From UBA2779 sp965232615 (GTDB lineage Bacteria > Spirochaetota > Spirochaetia > DSM-2461), in contig OZ246985.1 in assembly GCA_965232615.1 (NCBI GenBank), positions 434,001-498,000 of the forward strand: a DNA stretch of 64,000 nt, read 5' to 3'. This document shows positions 61,326 to 64,000 of this stretch, in pieces. Numbering within the stretch: the first letter of the stretch is position 1; each line of letters begins with the position of its first letter. The position numbers and the translations under genes are program-made. The notes under the pieces were generated by a model. It was not told the DNA's origin, did not search any database, and saw nothing but the letters and a program-made list of their open reading frames with translations.

Positions 61326-63286
61326 AATATGAAAACATAGTTATACTCACCCCGGAGATTGAAGAGCGGATTCATACCAATCCCCTGCTCAATATTGATA
61401 CCTTCATTATTCCATCACCTTTTATAAAAGATGCCTCCGCACAGAAAGACAGTGAACACAGTTTTGCCTGGATTGAGGAGGGTGAAATCCTTGGGTACAT
61501 TCTTACCTATGTTTCATCCGATGAATCGGAGTATTTGATCTACAAGCTTGTAACCAGCCCTTATGGCAGGGGCAGGGGTATTGGAACTTCCTTTATTGAA
61601 TATCTGGCTGAAAAGATTCCAGAAAAATCCCAGATATATCTCTATGTTTGGGAGAAACAACACGAGACGTTGGAATTTTTCCAGCATAAGGGTTTCGATC
61701 CTGAAGACAACATCGTTTACCGAAATATGGTTTACTACCGACTCACTGCATCCCGGGAAGCCATCCTCGAGAATATTGGTTCTGAATCCCGCAAGGCGCC
61801 AGCTGCCGATGAAATTGGACGAACCCGACATGATGCCCGCAAGGTGTTGAGTTCTCTCAATGCCATGGTAAATGCTCTGGCACCGGAAAATGCCGGTCGA
61901 ATTATTGAAGATATCAACCGTGAAACCACCACTTTGGTGAATATGCTCAATACATATCGAGATTCCATGGCCATGGCCCATGAAGTCAATATTCAGGAGT
62001 TGATTCTGGAGCGCCTTGTTCCCTACATTGAAGCATGTGGGTCGAAAATTGAGCTGGTGATTACTCTCTCGGCCCCGAAACCCATTGTACTGGGTCACTG
62101 GTTGAATATAAGCCGGGCATTGGTAAATCTTGCTTCCAACTCGATAGATGCCATGGAGGGGGGGAGGAGACCCGGGCGATTATCAATTTCTCTAACTGAT
62201 GAGGGAAGTGATGCCGTGCTGCTGAGAATTTCAGATAATGGCCATGGGATACCTGAAGCATTACTTAAATGTGACGAGAAAGGAATGCCGGCATTCATTG
62301 GGAAATCGACCAAAACGGCCGGTAAGGGTGAAGGATTCGGTACAGTTCAGGTGTGGAGCATCTTTGGTCCTGACCGCCTGAAAGTAGAGAGTAAAACAGG
62401 TGAGGGAACCTCCTGGGTCATTCGATTTGAGCGATCTGCCCTTGGATTGACGAAGAAATTCTCTTCGCTGCTGCGGAGATTTCACGAGCTCCAGGGCCTT
62501 GCTGAGGAAATTGTTATTGACCGTGATTCCTCCCGGACAGATATTGTTACGGCAATATGGCGGTTACGCAAGAAGGAAATCTTTCTATATGAACTCCTGG
62601 AACGCTTCAGCCGTCAGCACAATCTTCGAGATCTTTTTAGAGTTATCCTTTCCTATTGGCAGAAAAGCATCGATGAAAAACAGTTTGAATCCCGAGTGAG
62701 CGAATGGAAGGGAGAACATCCAGCGTTGAATACCTGGTTGTCAACAACGGCACGTCAGGTGGCAAATCAGCGCGCAGAATTTGAAAAATATGTGAACCTT
62801 GCCGAATACAGAGATGTTCAGCTGAAAAGCTATGGACAATCACTGGACAAAGTTATCATTTTTACCTTGAATCCTTCGACAGGGGATTTCCTGGCCACCG
62901 ACAGAAAGCTGGCTGAGCATCTGGACTTTGTAGGATATCTCGGCGGTGATCGGAATTCCGTTTTACGGGGGGAATTTGTTGGAGATATGACGATTAACAA
63001 CAATCCGATTTACCTGGGAGTCTGGTCGGTTGATTCGGATGATGATCTGCTGATCAAGCTGAGTCTACTTCAGGATGGCGCCCGGACGATTTTGAATTAT
63101 GGTATTAATCCGGAGAAAAAACTGGCATTTTATCAATCCACCTATGCACGGCACAGCCGGGATATTGATTCAGATGTATCAAGTACGCTGGGTGAATTCA
63201 CAGCGTATTCTCAGGATGAACTATTGGATAAATTTGTCCGGGAAGCAGATGATGAAATGCAGGGATTTCTTACCGCATTGGATTAG
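61322..63286 (+). CDS. GNAT acetyltransferase-histidine kinase fusion
   Basis: 654-aa protein with three parts. Residues 1-140 form a GNAT domain, with the acetyl-CoA loop YGRGRGIGTSFIEYL at 81-95. Residues 165-350 form a histidine-kinase module: H-box RTRHDARKVLSSLN (His170), N-box LVNLASNSIDAM (Asn273), G1 SDNGHGI (Asp305) and G2 GKGEGFG (334-340). Residues 360-654 form an uncharacterised C-terminal region with a helical part and a beta-rich end (VIIFTLNPSTGDFLATDRKL). No membrane segments or receiver domain are seen. The protein is coupled to the U32 gene, and no response regulator is adjacent. Confidence 0.85.
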   Translation: MKYENIVILTPEIEERIHTNPLLNIDTFIIPSPFIKDASAQKDSEHSFAWIEEGEILGYILTYVSSDESEYLIYKLVTSPYGRGRGIGTSFIEYLAEKIPEKSQIYLYVWEKQHETLEFFQHKGFDPEDNIVYRNMVYYRLTASREAILENIGSESRKAPAADEIGRTRHDARKVLSSLNAMVNALAPENAGRIIEDINRETTTLVNMLNTYRDSMAMAHEVNIQELILERLVPYIEACGSKIELVITLSAPKPIVLGHWLNISRALVNLASNSIDAMEGGRRPGRLSISLTDEGSDAVLLRISDNGHGIPEALLKCDEKGMPAFIGKSTKTAGKGEGFGTVQVWSIFGPDRLKVESKTGEGTSWVIRFERSALGLTKKFSSLLRRFHELQGLAEEIVIDRDSSRTDIVTAIWRLRKKEIFLYELLERFSRQHNLRDLFRVILSYWQKSIDEKQFESRVSEWKGEHPALNTWLSTTARQVANQRAEFEKYVNLAEYRDVQLKSYGQSLDKVIIFTLNPSTGDFLATDRKLAEHLDFVGYLGGDRNSVLRGEFVGDMTINNNPIYLGVWSVDSDDDLLIKLSLLQDGARTILNYGINPEKKLAFYQSTYARHSRDIDSDVSSTLGEFTAYSQDELLDKFVREADDEMQGFLTALD

Positions 63287-63325
63287 CTTAAGGGTACCTT
63301 AAAATAAAGCATAAGGAGTAAACTC

Positions 63326-64000
63326 ATGCTTACAGTTTCAGATGTCAGTCTTTCTTTCGGGAAACGGCTGTTATTCAAAAATGTGAATATCAAATTTACA
63401 CCCGGGAACTGCTATGGTCTAATTGGTGCCAATGGTTCCGGGAAGTCAACTTTTCTCAACATCCTTTCAGGAGAGCAGGAATATGATTCCGGGCAGGTTC
63501 ATATTCCGGACAATTTGCGTATGGCTGTTTTGGCTCAGCGAAGAGATGCTTTTAATGATTATTCGATTATTTATGCTGTAATTTCAGGCTATAAAAGGCT
63601 TTATTCGGTAATGAAAGAGAGGGAGGAGATCTATTCCAAAACCAGCATGACCGATGAAGAGGGCATGAGAGTCGCAGAACTTGAGGGTGAATTTGCTGAG
63701 ATGGGAGGGTATGAAGCTGAAAGTGAAGCCGCTATTCTACTTGCAGGACTGGGGATTGATGACAGTTTTCACGATAACCTGATGGGTTCAGTGGATGAAA
63801 GCATCAAGGTGCGAGTTCTTATCGCCCAGGCTTTGTTTGGTAATCCAGACATTCTTCTCCTCGATGAGCCAACGAATCACCTGGACATAGAATCAATTCG
63901 ATGGCTGGAAGAATTCCTGATGAAATTCAATAACACTGTCATCGTTGTAAGCCATGACAGACATTTTCTTAACAAGGTTTGTACTCATATCGCTGATATT
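63326..64000 (+). CDS. ABC-F family ATPase (YbiT-like), 3' end beyond window
   Basis: First 225 codons of a soluble duplicated ABC-F ATPase, a family that acts on the ribosome in translation regulation or antibiotic resistance. Walker A is GANGSGKST and Walker B ILLLDEPTNHLD, followed by SHDRHFLNKV. The signature of the first nucleotide-binding domain is non-canonical (VDESIKVRVLIAQAL instead of LSGGEKxR), as also seen in YbiT-type proteins. AAGGAG precedes the ATG. The second domain lies outside the window. Confidence 0.9.
   Translation, partial: MLTVSDVSLSFGKRLLFKNVNIKFTPGNCYGLIGANGSGKSTFLNILSGEQEYDSGQVHIPDNLRMAVLAQRRDAFNDYSIIYAVISGYKRLYSVMKEREEIYSKTSMTDEEGMRVAELEGEFAEMGGYEAESEAAILLAGLGIDDSFHDNLMGSVDESIKVRVLIAQALFGNPDILLLDEPTNHLDIESIRWLEEFLMKFNNTVIVVSHDRHFLNKVCTHIADI

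Overview
The window looks like a chromosomal segment of a free-living spirochaete of the Spirochaetaceae type. This is inferred from several things. The gyrB-gyrA pair is transcribed divergently from dnaA, an order also known in Borrelia. Sugar ABC transporters with separate binding proteins are abundant. FGE-sulfatase and DUF1566 surface lipoproteins are present. Ordinary housekeeping genes (pyrG, argH, lspA, malQ) are interspersed with much decayed accessory DNA. The species cannot be named from the sequence.

Layout. 1-7097: a mannoside uptake and hydrolysis operon on the minus strand (binding protein, two permeases, GH38 alpha-mannosidase) with a divergent LacI-type regulator and a shared operator region. 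7100-13800: a scrap-yard of accessory DNA. It holds a repeat-bounded, deletion-fused pxpA/pxpC pseudogene, a DUF1566 lipoprotein gene split by an IS1182-family element, a second DUF1566 fragment, an Avd/S23 four-helix-bundle fragment and FGE-sulfatase fragments. 13805-19434: three tandem, mosaic AAA-ATPase/PD-(D/E)XK genes. 19606-25675: an orphan adenine-specific DNA methyltransferase, gyrA and gyrB on the minus strand. 25766-27330: dnaA followed by a likely oriC with DnaA boxes and a DnaA-trio tract. 27376-36526: a MITE-like element, an RND efflux operon, an XRE regulator, malQ with a macro-domain gene, tRNA-Ala and a MalK/UgpC-type ATPase. 36742-47689: tRNA-Arg, argH, an HPr-domain protein, thrH, a metal (zinc or manganese class) ABC operon led by a ribbon-helix-helix/Cys-rich regulator, and a second sugar ABC transporter without its own ATPase. 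47777-49414: pyrG. 49539-53133: a direct duplication flanking an FGE-domain lipoprotein. 53144-55866: a small lipoprotein and the nif3-lspA operon. 55909-64000: a Lon-like protease, an aminotransferase, a U32 peptidase, a GNAT-histidine-kinase fusion and the start of an ABC-F ATPase.

How parts fit. The two sugar transporters lack ATPase genes, and the lone MalK/UgpC-type ATPase at 35426 could energise both. The metal operon carries its own candidate autoregulator and operator.

The most interesting signal is in 8142-12862. Two DUF1566 C-termini share an almost identical nucleotide scaffold over 138 bp. Every difference between them lies at a position compatible with adenine mutagenesis. Both stop codons are followed, after exactly 21 nt, by a perfect 14-bp stem with a 4-nt loop, although the stem sequences differ. 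One copy is followed by the 5' part of an Avd-like gene. This is the architecture of diversity-generating retroelement (DGR) target genes. No reverse transcriptase or template repeat was recognised in the window, so these would be orphan targets or a decayed cassette.
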